Shown here piece by piece: positions 1-8,604 of a stretch of 64,000 bases of DNA (position 1 is the stretch's first letter; each line of letters begins with the position of its first letter). The stretch lies in the NCBI GenBank assembly GCA_017644045.1, contig JAEPMI010000001.1, forward strand, positions 612,470 through 676,469, in the 5' to 3' direction. The notes beneath the pieces are model-generated. The model was given only the letters and a program-made list of their open reading frames with translations, had not been told where the DNA came from and did no database searches. The DNA is from Deltaproteobacteria bacterium (GTDB taxonomy: Bacteria > Myxococcota_A > Polyangia > Polyangiales > Houyiibacteriaceae). The position numbers were made by a program, and so were the translations under genes.

Positions 1-981
1 GCGGCCGCGAGCGGAGAGCTCGAGGACGACGCAGCCGTCGCGGCACACGCCCGCCGGCTCCTGGAGGATTCACGGGCCGAAGGCGCCATTCAGCGCTTCT
101 TCGGCGGCTTCCTGGAGCTGGAGCACCTCGACGGGCTCACGAAGGACCCGGAGGTCTTTCCCGACTTCCAGCCGGCCATCGCCGAGCTGATGCGGCAGGA
201 GACCGAGGCGTTCATCCACGCCGTGCTCATCGACCCGGAGGGTGACCGGAGCTGGGCCACGCTCCTGACCGCCGACTGGTCGATGATGAACGCAGAGCTC
301 GCCGAGTACTACGGTGTCGAGGGCCCGGCCGGCGACACCTTCGAGCGCGTCGACCTCGACCCTGCCTACCACTCCGGGCTGCTCACCCAGGGCAGCCTCA
401 TGGCGACCCGGGCGCGCAGCTACGAGAGCTCGCCGGTCCATCGCGGCATGTTCGTCCGCGGCAACCTGCTCTGCGGCATCGTCCCCGACGTACCGGAGAA
501 CCTCGAGGTCGACCCGCCCGATCCGGATCCGAGCCTGACGACTCGCGAGCGCCTCGCAGAGCACCGCTCCGACCCGATGTGCGGCTCCTGCCACCGGCAG
601 ATCGATCCGCTCGGCTTCGCGTTCGAGCACTTCGACGGAGACGGACGCTTCCGCCCGACGGAGAACGGCCTGCCCATCGACGCAAGCGGCCTGATGGTCG
701 ACTCGGACGTCGACGGGGAGTTCGACGGAGCCGTGGAGCTCGCGGAGAAGCTCACGGGCAGCGAAGAGGCCCAGGCCTGCTTCGCGTCCACGCTCTTCGA
801 GAACGCGCAGGGTCGCGCTTCGGACCACCGTGACGGCTGCTCCATGGACCATCTGCTCACGCGCTTTCAGGACTCGGACTTCGACGTCCGCGAGCTGATG
901 ATCGCCATCACCCAGACCGACGCCTTCCTCTACCGCGTCGCCGACCAGGACACCTTCCTGCCCGAGGAGGAGCGACCGTGA
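1..981 (+). CDS. DUF1592/DUF1588/DUF1585-type protein with c-type haem motif (5' truncated)
   Basis: The reading frame is open from the first base of the window, so the N-terminus lies outside; 326 residues are visible. The first part (TADWSMMNAELAEYYG, GLLTQGSLMATRA, SSPVHRGMFVRGNLLC) matches the end of the DUF1592 (PSD4) and the DUF1588 (PSCyt3) regions. A CGSCH haem-binding motif at nt 580-594, followed by IDPLGFAFEHFDGDGRFR, is the DUF1588 hallmark, and the tail fits DUF1585. These exported proteins of Planctomycetes and Myxococcota are paired with DUF1552 proteins, and the next gene is one, overlapping by 4 nt (GTGA). The biochemical role is unknown; an extracytoplasmic redox or cytochrome-like function is an inference from the haem motif. 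The family call is solid. Confidence 0.88.
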   Translation, partial: AAASGELEDDAAVAAHARRLLEDSRAEGAIQRFFGGFLELEHLDGLTKDPEVFPDFQPAIAELMRQETEAFIHAVLIDPEGDRSWATLLTADWSMMNAELAEYYGVEGPAGDTFERVDLDPAYHSGLLTQGSLMATRARSYESSPVHRGMFVRGNLLCGIVPDVPENLEVDPPDPDPSLTTRERLAEHRSDPMCGSCHRQIDPLGFAFEHFDGDGRFRPTENGLPIDASGLMVDSDVDGEFDGAVELAEKLTGSEEAQACFASTLFENAQGRASDHRDGCSMDHLLTRFQDSDFDVRELMIAITQTDAFLYRVADQDTFLPEEERP

Positions 982-2318
982 AGAAGCTCTCGCGACGCAC
1001 CTTGCTGCGCGGTGCCGGTGGCGCCGCGCTCGCCCTGCCCTTTCTCGAAGCGATGCTGGGGCCCCGCCGCAGCGTGGCGCAGACCGGCGCCGTGCCCAAG
1101 CGGGTGATCTTCTGGTTCACCTCCTGCGGCCCGGTCCCGGAGACCTGGTGGCCGACGGGCGGCGAGACCGATTTTGCGCTGCCGATGGCGATGCAGCCCC
1201 TCGAGCCGTTCCGGGACCGGATCCTGATCCCGGACGGCGTGCAGATGACGACGGCCATCGAGCGCTCCGGCGGCCGCAACGGACACGACGTCGGGACCGG
1301 CCACGCGATGGTCTGCCGCCCGCTGCAGGAAGGTCCGAGCGGCTTCGGCGAGTTCGGTCACCTCTGGGACGGCTCCGCCGGCGGGATCTCGATCGACCAG
1401 CACATCGCCGATGCGGTCGGCGAGGACACGCGCTTCAAGAGCCTCGAGTACGGCGTGCGGGCGCAAGGCATCCGTCAGGCCGTCCCGAGCCGCATCTCGT
1501 ACCGTGCGGCCTTCGAGCCCGTCATTCCGATGCATGGTCCGGCCGCGGCGTTCGACCGTGTCTTCGGCCCACTGACCGGTGACGCGGCAGCCCAGGCCCG
1601 CCAAGCCCGACGCCGCGAGCTCGTGCTCGGAGCGGTCCAGGGTGAGCTCGGTCGGCTCCGGCCTCGCCTCGGTTCCGACGACCGACGGCGAGTGGACGCT
1701 CACGTCGCAGCCCTCGACGACATCACCTCGCGCCTCGACGGATTCGACGGAGCGGTCTGCAACGTCCCCGAGCGGGGCGACACCACCAACGTGCCCGAAT
1801 GGGGCCGGCTCCATCTGGACATGATGGCGCGGGCGATGGCGTGCGACCTGACCCGGGTCGCATCCATCCAATGGGCCAACGGTCAGAGCGGGATGCGCCA
1901 CGAGTGGCTCGGTCAGAGCGACGCGCACCACTCGCTCTCGCACCGTGGAGACTCCGACACCGACGCGCGCAACCAGGTCTCGGCCATCGACCGCTGGTAC
2001 ATGGAGCAGTTCGCCTACCTGCTCGGCGCGCTGGACTCCGTGGAAGCCGGCGACGGTCAGACGCTCCTGGACCACACGACCGTGGTCTGGGTCAACGAGC
2101 AGACCAAGGGCATCGGGAACGTGCACCGCTTCACGCGAATGCCCTACGTGATCGCCGGCGGCGGCGGCGGTTACTGGCGCACCGGCCGGAAGGTCGACGT
2201 CGAAGGCCGCTCCCACAGCGACATGTTCGTCAACGTCATGCACGCGATGGGCATGAGCGACACCAGCTTCGGCGACCCGGACTTCTGCACCGGACCGATC
2301 GACGCGCTGAGCGCCTGA
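978..2318 (+). CDS. DUF1552 family protein, Tat-exported
   Basis: A 446-residue protein starting at GTG 978 inside the stop of the preceding gene (4-nt overlap, so translationally coupled). The N-terminus carries a twin-arginine signal (SRRTLLRGAGGAALALPFLEAML), as is usual for DUF1552, which implies folding in the cytoplasm and export by Tat. The body has family features such as VIFWFTSCGPVPETWWP near residue 35 and GNGHDVGTGHAM-like glycine/histidine segments, and the C-terminal half has VVWVNEQTKG and YVIAGGGGGYW segments reminiscent of the alkaline-phosphatase-like DUF1501/DUF1552 group. Length is normal. Substrate and reaction are unknown. It converges on the next minus-strand gene with only 12 nt between stops. 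Confidence 0.88.
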   Translation: MKKLSRRTLLRGAGGAALALPFLEAMLGPRRSVAQTGAVPKRVIFWFTSCGPVPETWWPTGGETDFALPMAMQPLEPFRDRILIPDGVQMTTAIERSGGRNGHDVGTGHAMVCRPLQEGPSGFGEFGHLWDGSAGGISIDQHIADAVGEDTRFKSLEYGVRAQGIRQAVPSRISYRAAFEPVIPMHGPAAAFDRVFGPLTGDAAAQARQARRRELVLGAVQGELGRLRPRLGSDDRRRVDAHVAALDDITSRLDGFDGAVCNVPERGDTTNVPEWGRLHLDMMARAMACDLTRVASIQWANGQSGMRHEWLGQSDAHHSLSHRGDSDTDARNQVSAIDRWYMEQFAYLLGALDSVEAGDGQTLLDHTTVVWVNEQTKGIGNVHRFTRMPYVIAGGGGGYWRTGRKVDVEGRSHSDMFVNVMHAMGMSDTSFGDPDFCTGPIDALSA

Positions 2319-2330
2319 CGGCGCCGCGGT

Positions 2331-2753
2331 CTAGAAGCGGTCCATCAGCGCCATGCCGACGTAGGACAGGATCTGGACGCCGATGATCCCGAGCGCCCAG
2401 AGCGCGCTCAGGATTCCGCTGATGAGGAGCAGCGGCTGGTTCCGGTCGGTCGCGCCGACCCTCGAGTTGTCCATGCCCATTCGGATCGCCTGAACGGAGG
2501 CGAACATGGACATGATCCCGCAGATCAGCGGAACGATGAGACTGAGCAGCGGCACGCAGAACATCATCGTCCCGACCAGCGCCAGCAGCGGCGGCGAGAT
2601 GGCCGTCTGGATCATGCTCTTGGTCGACGCCTCGGCGAACTGCGCGTCGCTCTCGCAGGTCATGCAGATCAGCTGAGCCTGGCCGTTGTAGACCATGGAG
2701 CTGGTGGGCACGACGCGGCCGCACTGGGCACAGGGCTGGGTCTCGGCATTCAT
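2331..2753 (-). CDS. Zinc-ribbon membrane protein, function unknown
   Basis: A 140-residue protein with an N-terminal zinc-ribbon-like pattern (CAQCG near residue 8, CMTC near residue 31), then about three hydrophobic helices (roughly residues 51-70, 72-90 and 110-135). This is the layout of small bacterial zinc-ribbon plus DUF4190-like membrane proteins; I cannot name a function. It is transcribed away from the TetR gene and shares an 87-nt intergenic region with it, so it could be a second target of that regulator. The start at 2753 is the only good ATG. Confidence 0.7.
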   Translation of the reverse strand: MNAETQPCAQCGRVVPTSSMVYNGQAQLICMTCESDAQFAEASTKSMIQTAISPPLLALVGTMMFCVPLLSLIVPLICGIMSMFASVQAIRMGMDNSRVGATDRNQPLLLISGILSALWALGIIGVQILSYVGMALMDRF

Positions 2754-2824
2754 CCCGCCGTCATACGCCGGTCGTTTCGTGGTCTTCCTCCCGGACGGCT
2801 GGCGCCGTGCCTCTCGATCGGATA

Positions 2825-2848
2825 AACATGTTCACTGAACGTGTTCAG
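2825..2848. promoter_or_regulatory. Probable TetR operator overlapping the regulator's start codon
   Basis: Two nested dyads lie here. ACATGTTCA (2826-2834), one C, then TGAACGTGT (2836-2844) matches in 8 of 9 positions, and CTGAAC-GT-GTTCAG (2835-2848) is perfect. They cover the GTG start at 2841 of the adjacent TetR gene and sit in a divergent 87-nt spacer, as expected for an autoregulatory operator. The dyads are seen directly; the binding protein is inferred. Confidence 0.55.
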
Positions 2849-3446
2849 CGAAGGTCCCCGAGCCAAGCAGAAGCGCGAGACCCGCGAGGCCATCCTCGAG
2901 GCAGCGCGCGCCGAGTTCGAAGCCGAAGGCTTCGACGGCGCCAACATGCGCGCCATCGCCAAGCGGGCGGGCGTCGCTGCAGGGACGATCATCCACCACT
3001 TCGGCGGCAAGCGGGAGCTGCTGCACGCGGCGTTCTTCGCGGACCTCGACGACGTGCTCCAGCGCGCGCTGTCCAAGACGGGGCCAGGATCGCTGGAAGC
3101 ACGCCTCGGCCGACTGAGCCGTGCCGTCTTCGGCTACTACCTCGAGCGACCGGCGCTCTCCCGGACCCAGCTCAAGGAGTCGCTCTTCGCTGCGCCCCCC
3201 TGGGCAGACCGCTTCGGCGCTCAGGTCGAGCAGGTGCACACCACCGTGGCCGACTGGGTCGCCGAGGCGATGGCCGCCGGCGAGCTGGCGCCCAGCGGGG
3301 AACCGCCGCTGATCGCCGCGAGCTACCTCTCGTTCTTCTACTTCGCGCTGCTCGGGTGGGCCCGTGGCTCCGTCGACGCACCAGAGGCGATGGTCGCCTC
3401 GCTCATGGCCCACCACCTGCGCGCGCTGCGAACGGAGAGCCCATGA
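2841..3446 (+). CDS. TetR family transcriptional regulator
   Basis: A 201-residue TetR-type repressor. Residues 8-55 (KQKRETREAILEAARAEFEAEGF, MRAIAKRAGVAAGTIIHHFGGKRELL) are a clear TetR helix-turn-helix domain; the rest is a variable all-alpha ligand domain. The start is GTG 2841, because a stop at 2823-2825 closes the frame upstream and an ATG at 2828 is out of frame. No clear Shine-Dalgarno is visible, so a leaderless message is possible. The stop overlaps the start of the following hydrolase (ATGA), so the two are co-expressed and the regulator probably senses a substrate or product of that enzyme. Confidence 0.88.
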   Translation: MFSEGPRAKQKRETREAILEAARAEFEAEGFDGANMRAIAKRAGVAAGTIIHHFGGKRELLHAAFFADLDDVLQRALSKTGPGSLEARLGRLSRAVFGYYLERPALSRTQLKESLFAAPPWADRFGAQVEQVHTTVADWVAEAMAAGELAPSGEPPLIAASYLSFFYFALLGWARGSVDAPEAMVASLMAHHLRALRTESP

Positions 3447-4336
3447 AGTCGTTGTTCCAGTCGGAGGAGGCCCGCGCCGCGATGGTCGCGTGGCACGAGC
3501 GCTTTCGGTCCCAGCTACGGACGCCCCTCGAGAGTCGGCGGCTGAGCACGATGGATGGCGAGACCCACGTCCTGGTGGGCGGACCCGCGGACGGAGAGCC
3601 ACTGGTGCTCTTCCACGGAGCGCTCGCGTCGTCCGCCCACGTGCTGCGCGAGCTCGAGCCGCTGATGGACCACTTCCGCGTCCATGCGGTGGATGTGATC
3701 GGGCAGTCGGTCATGAGCGCCGACACCCAGCTCGACGTGCGGACCAACGCCTACGGCCAGTGGGCCAGCGAGGTGCTCCACCTCCTCGAGCTCGAGCGCG
3801 CGCACGTGGTGGGCGTGAGCTGGGGCGGCTTCGTCGCGCAGCAGCTGGCCACGGCCAGCCCCGAACGGATCCACAAGCTGGTGTTGCTGGTCCCCGCCGG
3901 CGTGGTGCCGAGCCCCTTCGCCAGCTTCTGGAAGCTGGGCTGGCCACTCGCGATGTACCGCTCGTTCCCCAGCGACGCACGGCGAGCCAAGCTGCTCGGC
4001 CGTCTCCTCAGCACTCCGGACGACGAGCTCTGGGGCCCCTTCCTCGCGGAGGCGTTCCGCGCCTACCGACTCGACATGCGTGTGCCGGCGCTCACGAAGG
4101 ACGGGCAACTCGCGGACCTGCGGGCGCCAACGATGGTGGTCGCCGCGGACGACGACCTCAGCTTCCCCGGTCCTGCGCTGCTCGCTCGCGCGGCCGAGCT
4201 CTTCCCGAACCTCGAGGCCACCGAGCTCATCGAGGGACGGCACTGTCCACCGACCACCGACGAGTTCCGACGGTGGCTCGCCGAACGCATCACTCGCTTC
4301 CTTCGCGCCGCCTCGGTGTCGGCGGCGGCCGAGTGA
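3443..4336 (+). CDS. Alpha/beta hydrolase
   Basis: A 297-residue alpha/beta-hydrolase-fold protein starting at ATG 3443, overlapping the TetR stop by 4 nt. It shows the oxyanion-hole HGA (residues 58-60), the nucleophile elbow GVSWGG with Ser126, a probable catalytic Asp in VVAADDDLSFPG, and the C-terminal His in IEGRHCPP. No signal peptide is present, so it acts in the cytoplasm. The substrate is unknown; TetR-hydrolase pairs often handle small esters or xenobiotics (family knowledge, not shown here). Its stop codon directly abuts that of the opposing lipoprotein gene, with no base between them. Confidence 0.85.
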   Translation: MKSLFQSEEARAAMVAWHERFRSQLRTPLESRRLSTMDGETHVLVGGPADGEPLVLFHGALASSAHVLRELEPLMDHFRVHAVDVIGQSVMSADTQLDVRTNAYGQWASEVLHLLELERAHVVGVSWGGFVAQQLATASPERIHKLVLLVPAGVVPSPFASFWKLGWPLAMYRSFPSDARRAKLLGRLLSTPDDELWGPFLAEAFRAYRLDMRVPALTKDGQLADLRAPTMVVAADDDLSFPGPALLARAAELFPNLEATELIEGRHCPPTTDEFRRWLAERITRFLRAASVSAAAE

Positions 4337-5254
4337 TCATTCGGCCACCCGCCAGCCGATGGTCGTGAGCGACGGGACCTCGACCCCCGGGTCGCTGACG
4401 ATGACACCGTCCGCGACCCTCGCGGTGCCGAAGGGCTCGAAGTCGGCTTCCATGATCGGCGTCCCGTCGGCCCGGACCGTGCCGAGGCCGCCGAGAACGA
4501 GCAGCTCCACCGCCGTTCCCTCCGCGAGGGCCGCGTCGTTCGGGAGCCGAAGGCCCATGGGCTCGCCGCTGACGATCTCGGGAGCGAACGTGTAGAGGCC
4601 CAGGAGCGCGTCGCCCGGCTCCACGAAGCAGAGCTCGCTCTCGACCGGGACGAACGCTCCCTCCAGGTCTTCGTACTCGCCGTCGAAGAGTCGACCGGGG
4701 ACGACGTCGGTGAGCACCACGCCGCCCTCGAAGGTCACGTCCCTCGGCGCCATCTCGTCGCCGAGCGGCGGCAGGTCGGTCGCCGGGACGACCTCGTGGA
4801 GCACCGCAGGGTGCGGCAGCAGCTGGACCGAGTCGTCGGGCGCGAGCGGTACGTGGCAGTAGGTCGTACCGTAGGGCTGCTCGCGATGGAGCACGCGGAC
4901 CGCGAGCTCGTCGACGCAGCGCACGTTCTCGTCGAAGACGTAGGCGTACCAGCCGGCCTCGTCGGTCATCTCGAACTGGAAGCTGCCATCGTCGTTCTCG
5001 GGCGGGCTGGTGCAGACGAAGCGCCCATCGTGGAGGCGCAGGCAATGCTGGACGGTGACGCCGGCGACGCCCTCCCCCGCAGCGTCGACGACGCGGCCAC
5101 GGATGCCAGCGAGCCAGATGCCCTCGCAGGCGGGGTCCGGCGTCCGGTCGAGCTCGTCGAGGATCGGGAAGTCCGGCGGCGGGTTGCCCCCGACGTCGTC
5201 GTCACCACCACAGGCGAGCAGGGAAAGCGAGAGCACCAAAGCGAAGCGGGCCAT
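4337..5254 (-). CDS. Putative lipoprotein with a carboxypeptidase-regulatory-like segment
   Basis: A 305-residue protein with a lipoprotein signal (MARFALVLSLSLLACGG; lipobox Cys15) followed by an acidic DDD linker. Residues about 45-110 (LAGIRGRVVDAAGEGVAGVTVQHC, GSFQFEMTDEAGWYAYVF) resemble a carboxypeptidase-regulatory-like beta-sandwich, often found in surface proteins. The rest is beta-rich without motifs I recognise. The protein is probably anchored to the outer membrane or exposed at the surface. It stands alone: a G-rich repeat separates it from the upstream kinase gene, and its end abuts the hydrolase gene. Confidence 0.72.
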   Translation of the reverse strand: MARFALVLSLSLLACGGDDDVGGNPPPDFPILDELDRTPDPACEGIWLAGIRGRVVDAAGEGVAGVTVQHCLRLHDGRFVCTSPPENDDGSFQFEMTDEAGWYAYVFDENVRCVDELAVRVLHREQPYGTTYCHVPLAPDDSVQLLPHPAVLHEVVPATDLPPLGDEMAPRDVTFEGGVVLTDVVPGRLFDGEYEDLEGAFVPVESELCFVEPGDALLGLYTFAPEIVSGEPMGLRLPNDAALAEGTAVELLVLGGLGTVRADGTPIMEADFEPFGTARVADGVIVSDPGVEVPSLTTIGWRVAE

Positions 5255-5320
5255 GACCTGCGTACGACCCTAGCCCGGATTCGTGACGGTCGCTCGATCC
5301 TCACGTTCGCCGGAGGCGGG

Positions 5321-5438
5321 CCTAGCCCTCACCGTCGCCCTTCTTCGAGTGAGGACGAAAGGTCCGAGAGGAGGGTGAGGGACCGTCGGCCTTGGACGTG
5401 AACAGGGTGAGGGCTAGGGCGAGGGTGAGGGCGAGGGG
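5321..5438. repeat. G-run/inverted-repeat element, copy A
   Basis: CCTAGCCCTCACC (5321-5333) is a perfect 13-bp inverted repeat of 5406-5418. The right arm continues into regularly spaced GGG runs (5405-5438) that contain the 16-mer AGGGCGAGGGTGAGGG at 5416-5431. A further GGGTGAGGG tract lies inside. The element starts six bases beyond the stop of the minus-strand kinase gene (stop codon 5445-5447). It is one of five related elements in the window and probably acts at transcript ends. Confidence 0.75.
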
Positions 5439-5444
5439 TGGCCG

Positions 5445-7211
5445 TCATTCGGGGTGGGTGTCGCTCGGGCGGTTCAGCGGCACGGCGTCGTCCGTGAGCG
5501 AGGCCTCGATCGCCTGGGGCGGACCGCTGGCGGGCAGGACGATGACGAAGGCTGCGCCGCCGTCGATCCCGTCCTCGACGTCGATGGAGCCTCCGTGGTC
5601 GCCGACGATTCGGTGAACGATCGCCAAGCCGAGGCCGGTGCCCTTCGCCTTGGTGGTGAAGTAGGGCTCGAAGACCTTCAGCCGATCGGTCGCCGCGATT
5701 CCCGGTCCGTCGTCCTCGACGACGATCATGGCCTGCTCGTCTCCGTCCTCGCCTTCGATGGCCTCGAGGGTCACGCGGACCATGCCCCCCTCGTCGCCGT
5801 GCCGCGCCTTCGACGCGTCGAGGCCGTTCTGCACGAGGTTCAACAGCACCTGAGTGAGCTGCTCCCGGTCCGCACGGATCGTCACCGGCTCGGTGGGCAG
5901 GATGACCTCGATCTCGCCATCGCGGACCGAGAGCCCCTCGACGTGGTGCACCACCTCACGCAGGTCGAGCGACACCGGCTTCGGCCGGGGCAGCCGCGCG
6001 AAGCGGCTGAACTCGGTGACCATGTCGTCGAGCCGCCGCACCTCTTCCAGAATGAGCTCGGCCGACGCCGTGAACTCTTCGTCGAACGTCGGGTGCTTGC
6101 GCGCGTGCAGCTTCTGCATGGTCTCGATCTCCATCTGGATCGGCTGCAGCGGGTTCTTGATCTCGTGCGCGATCCGGCGCGCCACCTCGCGCCAGGCGGC
6201 GATGCGTTCCGCTCGCAGGAGCTTTCGACGGGTGGACGCCAGCTCGCGCGTCATCTCGTTGAACGCTTCCATCGCCGAGCCGACCTCGTCCCGGCGCTTG
6301 ACCCGCATCTGGCTCTCGAGATCACCGCTGGCGACGCGCCGCGTGGCTTCTTCGAGCTCGGCGAGCGGTCGCGAGAGCGTCATCGTGAAGCCGAGCGCGA
6401 GCAGGATGGCGAGCACCAGGGCAGCGACTGCGAGATACACGCTTCGCTCCCGGAGGGTGGCGATCTCTCGCTCGAGCGGCGCGTCGTCGATGGTCGCGTG
6501 AACGGTGAGCGAGGGCTCCCCCGCCGCATCGGTGAACGACGCGATGGACTCGGCCGACTCCGGCAGCTCGCTCGGCGGCAGCACCGCGAGCTGCACCGGG
6601 CTCACGTCGCCGAGCAGGTCGTCGGCGTAGTCGGCACCGAGCACGCGCCCGGCGACCACGGCGACCGCCGCGCCGTCGCGCGCCACGACGCAGCCGGTGA
6701 GGAGCTCGCGCTCGTCGCGGACGCCGTCGCCGTCGCGCACCCGGACCTCGTCGACGAAGGGCTCGTCGCCGGCGCGAGCGATCGCGTCCACGAGCTCCGC
6801 TCGGCCACCGACCTGATCGGGGTAGTGGCCGGATCCCAAGATTCGCCCCCGGCCCGAGCCGGAGCGAGCATCCAGCAGGAAGAGCGCGTCGAAGCGGCGC
6901 CCGCGCATCAGCGGCGGGAGCACCCGGACCATCTCCTGCTCGGTCGCCGGACCGTAGCGACCCGTCGCCAGGTCGAGCAGGAGCCCGTCGATCACTCCGT
7001 CGTGCTCGCAGAGCGCGTCGACGGCGCGACGGTCCGCCGCGATCTGCTCCTCCACCCGCCGCTTCGCGCTCTCGACGCGCGTCGTGAGCTGCCGGTGGTG
7101 CTCGGCGTAGATCCGCTCGACGAGGCTCGAGCGAACGAGCCACCCGAGCGCACCGAGCGGCACCAGGGTCGCCACGACGAACGAGATCAGCAGTCGCCAG
7201 CGGAGCTTCAT
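5445..7211 (-). CDS. NtrY-like sensor histidine kinase
   Basis: A 588-residue membrane kinase. Transmembrane helix 1 is at about residues 7-27, an extracytoplasmic sensor region spans 28-257, helix 2 lies at 258-280, and a HAMP linker follows to about 332. The phosphoacceptor is His349 in RIAHEIKNPLQPIQ; the N-box NLVQNGLDAS and G-boxes DDGPGIA and GTGLGLAIV complete the HATPase. The HEIKNPLQPIQ form is typical of NtrY-type kinases. It is the last gene of a minus-strand run (PBP, FG-GAP protein, substrate-binding protein, kinase), so an envelope or solute signal is plausible. No response regulator is adjacent. Confidence 0.88.
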   Translation of the reverse strand: MKLRWRLLISFVVATLVPLGALGWLVRSSLVERIYAEHHRQLTTRVESAKRRVEEQIAADRRAVDALCEHDGVIDGLLLDLATGRYGPATEQEMVRVLPPLMRGRRFDALFLLDARSGSGRGRILGSGHYPDQVGGRAELVDAIARAGDEPFVDEVRVRDGDGVRDERELLTGCVVARDGAAVAVVAGRVLGADYADDLLGDVSPVQLAVLPPSELPESAESIASFTDAAGEPSLTVHATIDDAPLEREIATLRERSVYLAVAALVLAILLALGFTMTLSRPLAELEEATRRVASGDLESQMRVKRRDEVGSAMEAFNEMTRELASTRRKLLRAERIAAWREVARRIAHEIKNPLQPIQMEIETMQKLHARKHPTFDEEFTASAELILEEVRRLDDMVTEFSRFARLPRPKPVSLDLREVVHHVEGLSVRDGEIEVILPTEPVTIRADREQLTQVLLNLVQNGLDASKARHGDEGGMVRVTLEAIEGEDGDEQAMIVVEDDGPGIAATDRLKVFEPYFTTKAKGTGLGLAIVHRIVGDHGGSIDVEDGIDGGAAFVIVLPASGPPQAIEASLTDDAVPLNRPSDTHPE

Positions 7212-7245
7212 CGGGAGCGCTCCGAGGGTACGACGCCGAGGCCGT

Positions 7246-8604
7246 TCACGGGGTCTCCGTCCGCGCGCGAGGCAGATGCGCGTCGCCCAGCCGGAGCCGG
7301 CCGGCCGCGTCGAAGCGCACGTCCCTCACCTCCTGGTCGAGGTGGAGCTCGAGCCGACGCCGCCCGAGCACCGCGGCCCCGAGGGCGAGAGCGGAGCGCT
7401 GCTCGCCGGCCTCGTCGAGGGTCCCCGCGACGCCGGCGGTCCACACGGCGCGGGCGCGCGTTTGGTCCCCCGTGGCGGCGTGGGCGGCGGCGAGCAGCGC
7501 CACCCGGGCGAGCGGGTGGGCGACGGGCAGGGGCGGCGGCACCTCGGCGACGCGGAGGTGCCAGCGACCGCGGTGGATCGCGTCGGCCCAGCGATCGACG
7601 GGCACCGACTCGATGCGCAGCCGCGCTCCCTGCTCGTCGACGAGCGCCGCGAGCGCTCGCCCGAGCTCTTCGCCCAGCCGATCGCCCTCGCGGACCAGTA
7701 GCGTCAGCTCGCCGGAGAGCGCGCGACGTGGTGGTCCGACCTGCGGCGACGGGAGGCCACCCGCGAGCGTGTCGGAGGGTCGAAAGCCGACTCGGGCGAG
7801 GCGGTCCCGACGCAGCGCGCCGACCAACGCACGCCACTGGTCGCTCACGCGGTGCGGGTTCGGGACGAGGAGCACCGGAGCGATCTCGGGGAACGGGTGC
7901 GGCGCCGTGGCGCGCTCGGGGCGGCGACCGTGCAGGCTGTCGCCGGAGAACGAGCCGTCGGCCTCCCCGAGCACGAGCGCACGGAGGTCGTCGTCGCGTG
8001 GACGCGGCGGCAGGAAACGCCAGTCACGAAGGTAGGGCGCACCGCGCAGCGCGCTGCGGAACTGGAAGAGCCGGAGCTCGTCACCGACCATCCGTGGCCG
8101 GTAGGGGCCGGTGCCGGTCCCGACGGCCGCGCGGTAGGCGAGCGGTCGGAGCGCCAGGAGCGGCCTCAGATCGGTGCCCTCGACGGCGGGCCGAAGCCGA
8201 AGCGTGTGGTCGTCGACGACCTCGATCGCCGGCCGACCATGGTCGACGGCGAGCGGCGCCAACCACCAGCTCGGCCCCCGGCGCGCGAGCCGCCGGAGAT
8301 GGATGGCGAGATCGTTGGCGCGGAGCGGGCGCCGGTCGTGTCGGCGCATCCCCTGCTTCAATGTCAGCTCGAGCTGGCCGTCTTCGGTGAGACTCGGCTC
8401 GCCGTCCAGGAGACGCTCGAGCGGATCGAAGACCGCGTCGGCGACCGTGGCCTCGAAGAGACTGCCGACCTGCGTGGGGTCCGGCACGCGCAGGGGCTCG
8501 GGTGCGATCACCCGAATCGTGCCGCCATATCCTGGCGGAAGGTCGGCGCGCCCCTCGGGTGCGAACGCGAGCGCGATCAGGATCGCGAGCCATGCGCGCG
8601 TCAT
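7246..8604 (-). CDS. Extracellular solute-binding protein (family 5-like)
   Basis: A 452-residue protein beginning at ATG 8604 with a short signal peptide (TRAWLAILIALAFAPEGRA). Segments such as GGTIRVIAPEPL, DAVFDPLERLLDGEPSLTEDGQLELTLKQGMRRHDRRPLRANDLAIHLRRL and TGTGPYRP follow the pattern of peptide/nickel-type (SBP_bac_5) binding proteins, though divergent. It overlaps the upstream gene by 4 nt (8601-8604). No ABC permease or ATPase is nearby, so it may be a sensor partner for the downstream kinase rather than a transporter part (inference). The frame stays open upstream, but the signal peptide and overlap fix the start. Confidence 0.7.
   Translation of the reverse strand: MTRAWLAILIALAFAPEGRADLPPGYGGTIRVIAPEPLRVPDPTQVGSLFEATVADAVFDPLERLLDGEPSLTEDGQLELTLKQGMRRHDRRPLRANDLAIHLRRLARRGPSWWLAPLAVDHGRPAIEVVDDHTLRLRPAVEGTDLRPLLALRPLAYRAAVGTGTGPYRPRMVGDELRLFQFRSALRGAPYLRDWRFLPPRPRDDDLRALVLGEADGSFSGDSLHGRRPERATAPHPFPEIAPVLLVPNPHRVSDQWRALVGALRRDRLARVGFRPSDTLAGGLPSPQVGPPRRALSGELTLLVREGDRLGEELGRALAALVDEQGARLRIESVPVDRWADAIHRGRWHLRVAEVPPPLPVAHPLARVALLAAAHAATGDQTRARAVWTAGVAGTLDEAGEQRSALALGAAVLGRRRLELHLDQEVRDVRFDAAGRLRLGDAHLPRARTETP

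Noticed and set aside
5454-8390. A 978-codon open frame on the plus strand, antisense to the kinase and binding-protein genes
   Set aside because: High-GC codon bias keeps the opposite frame open; its product is Arg/Ala/Pro-rich with no domain, whereas the minus-strand proteins have clear families. The same applies to other long antisense frames, such as 930-2243 (minus) and 10718-12430 (plus).
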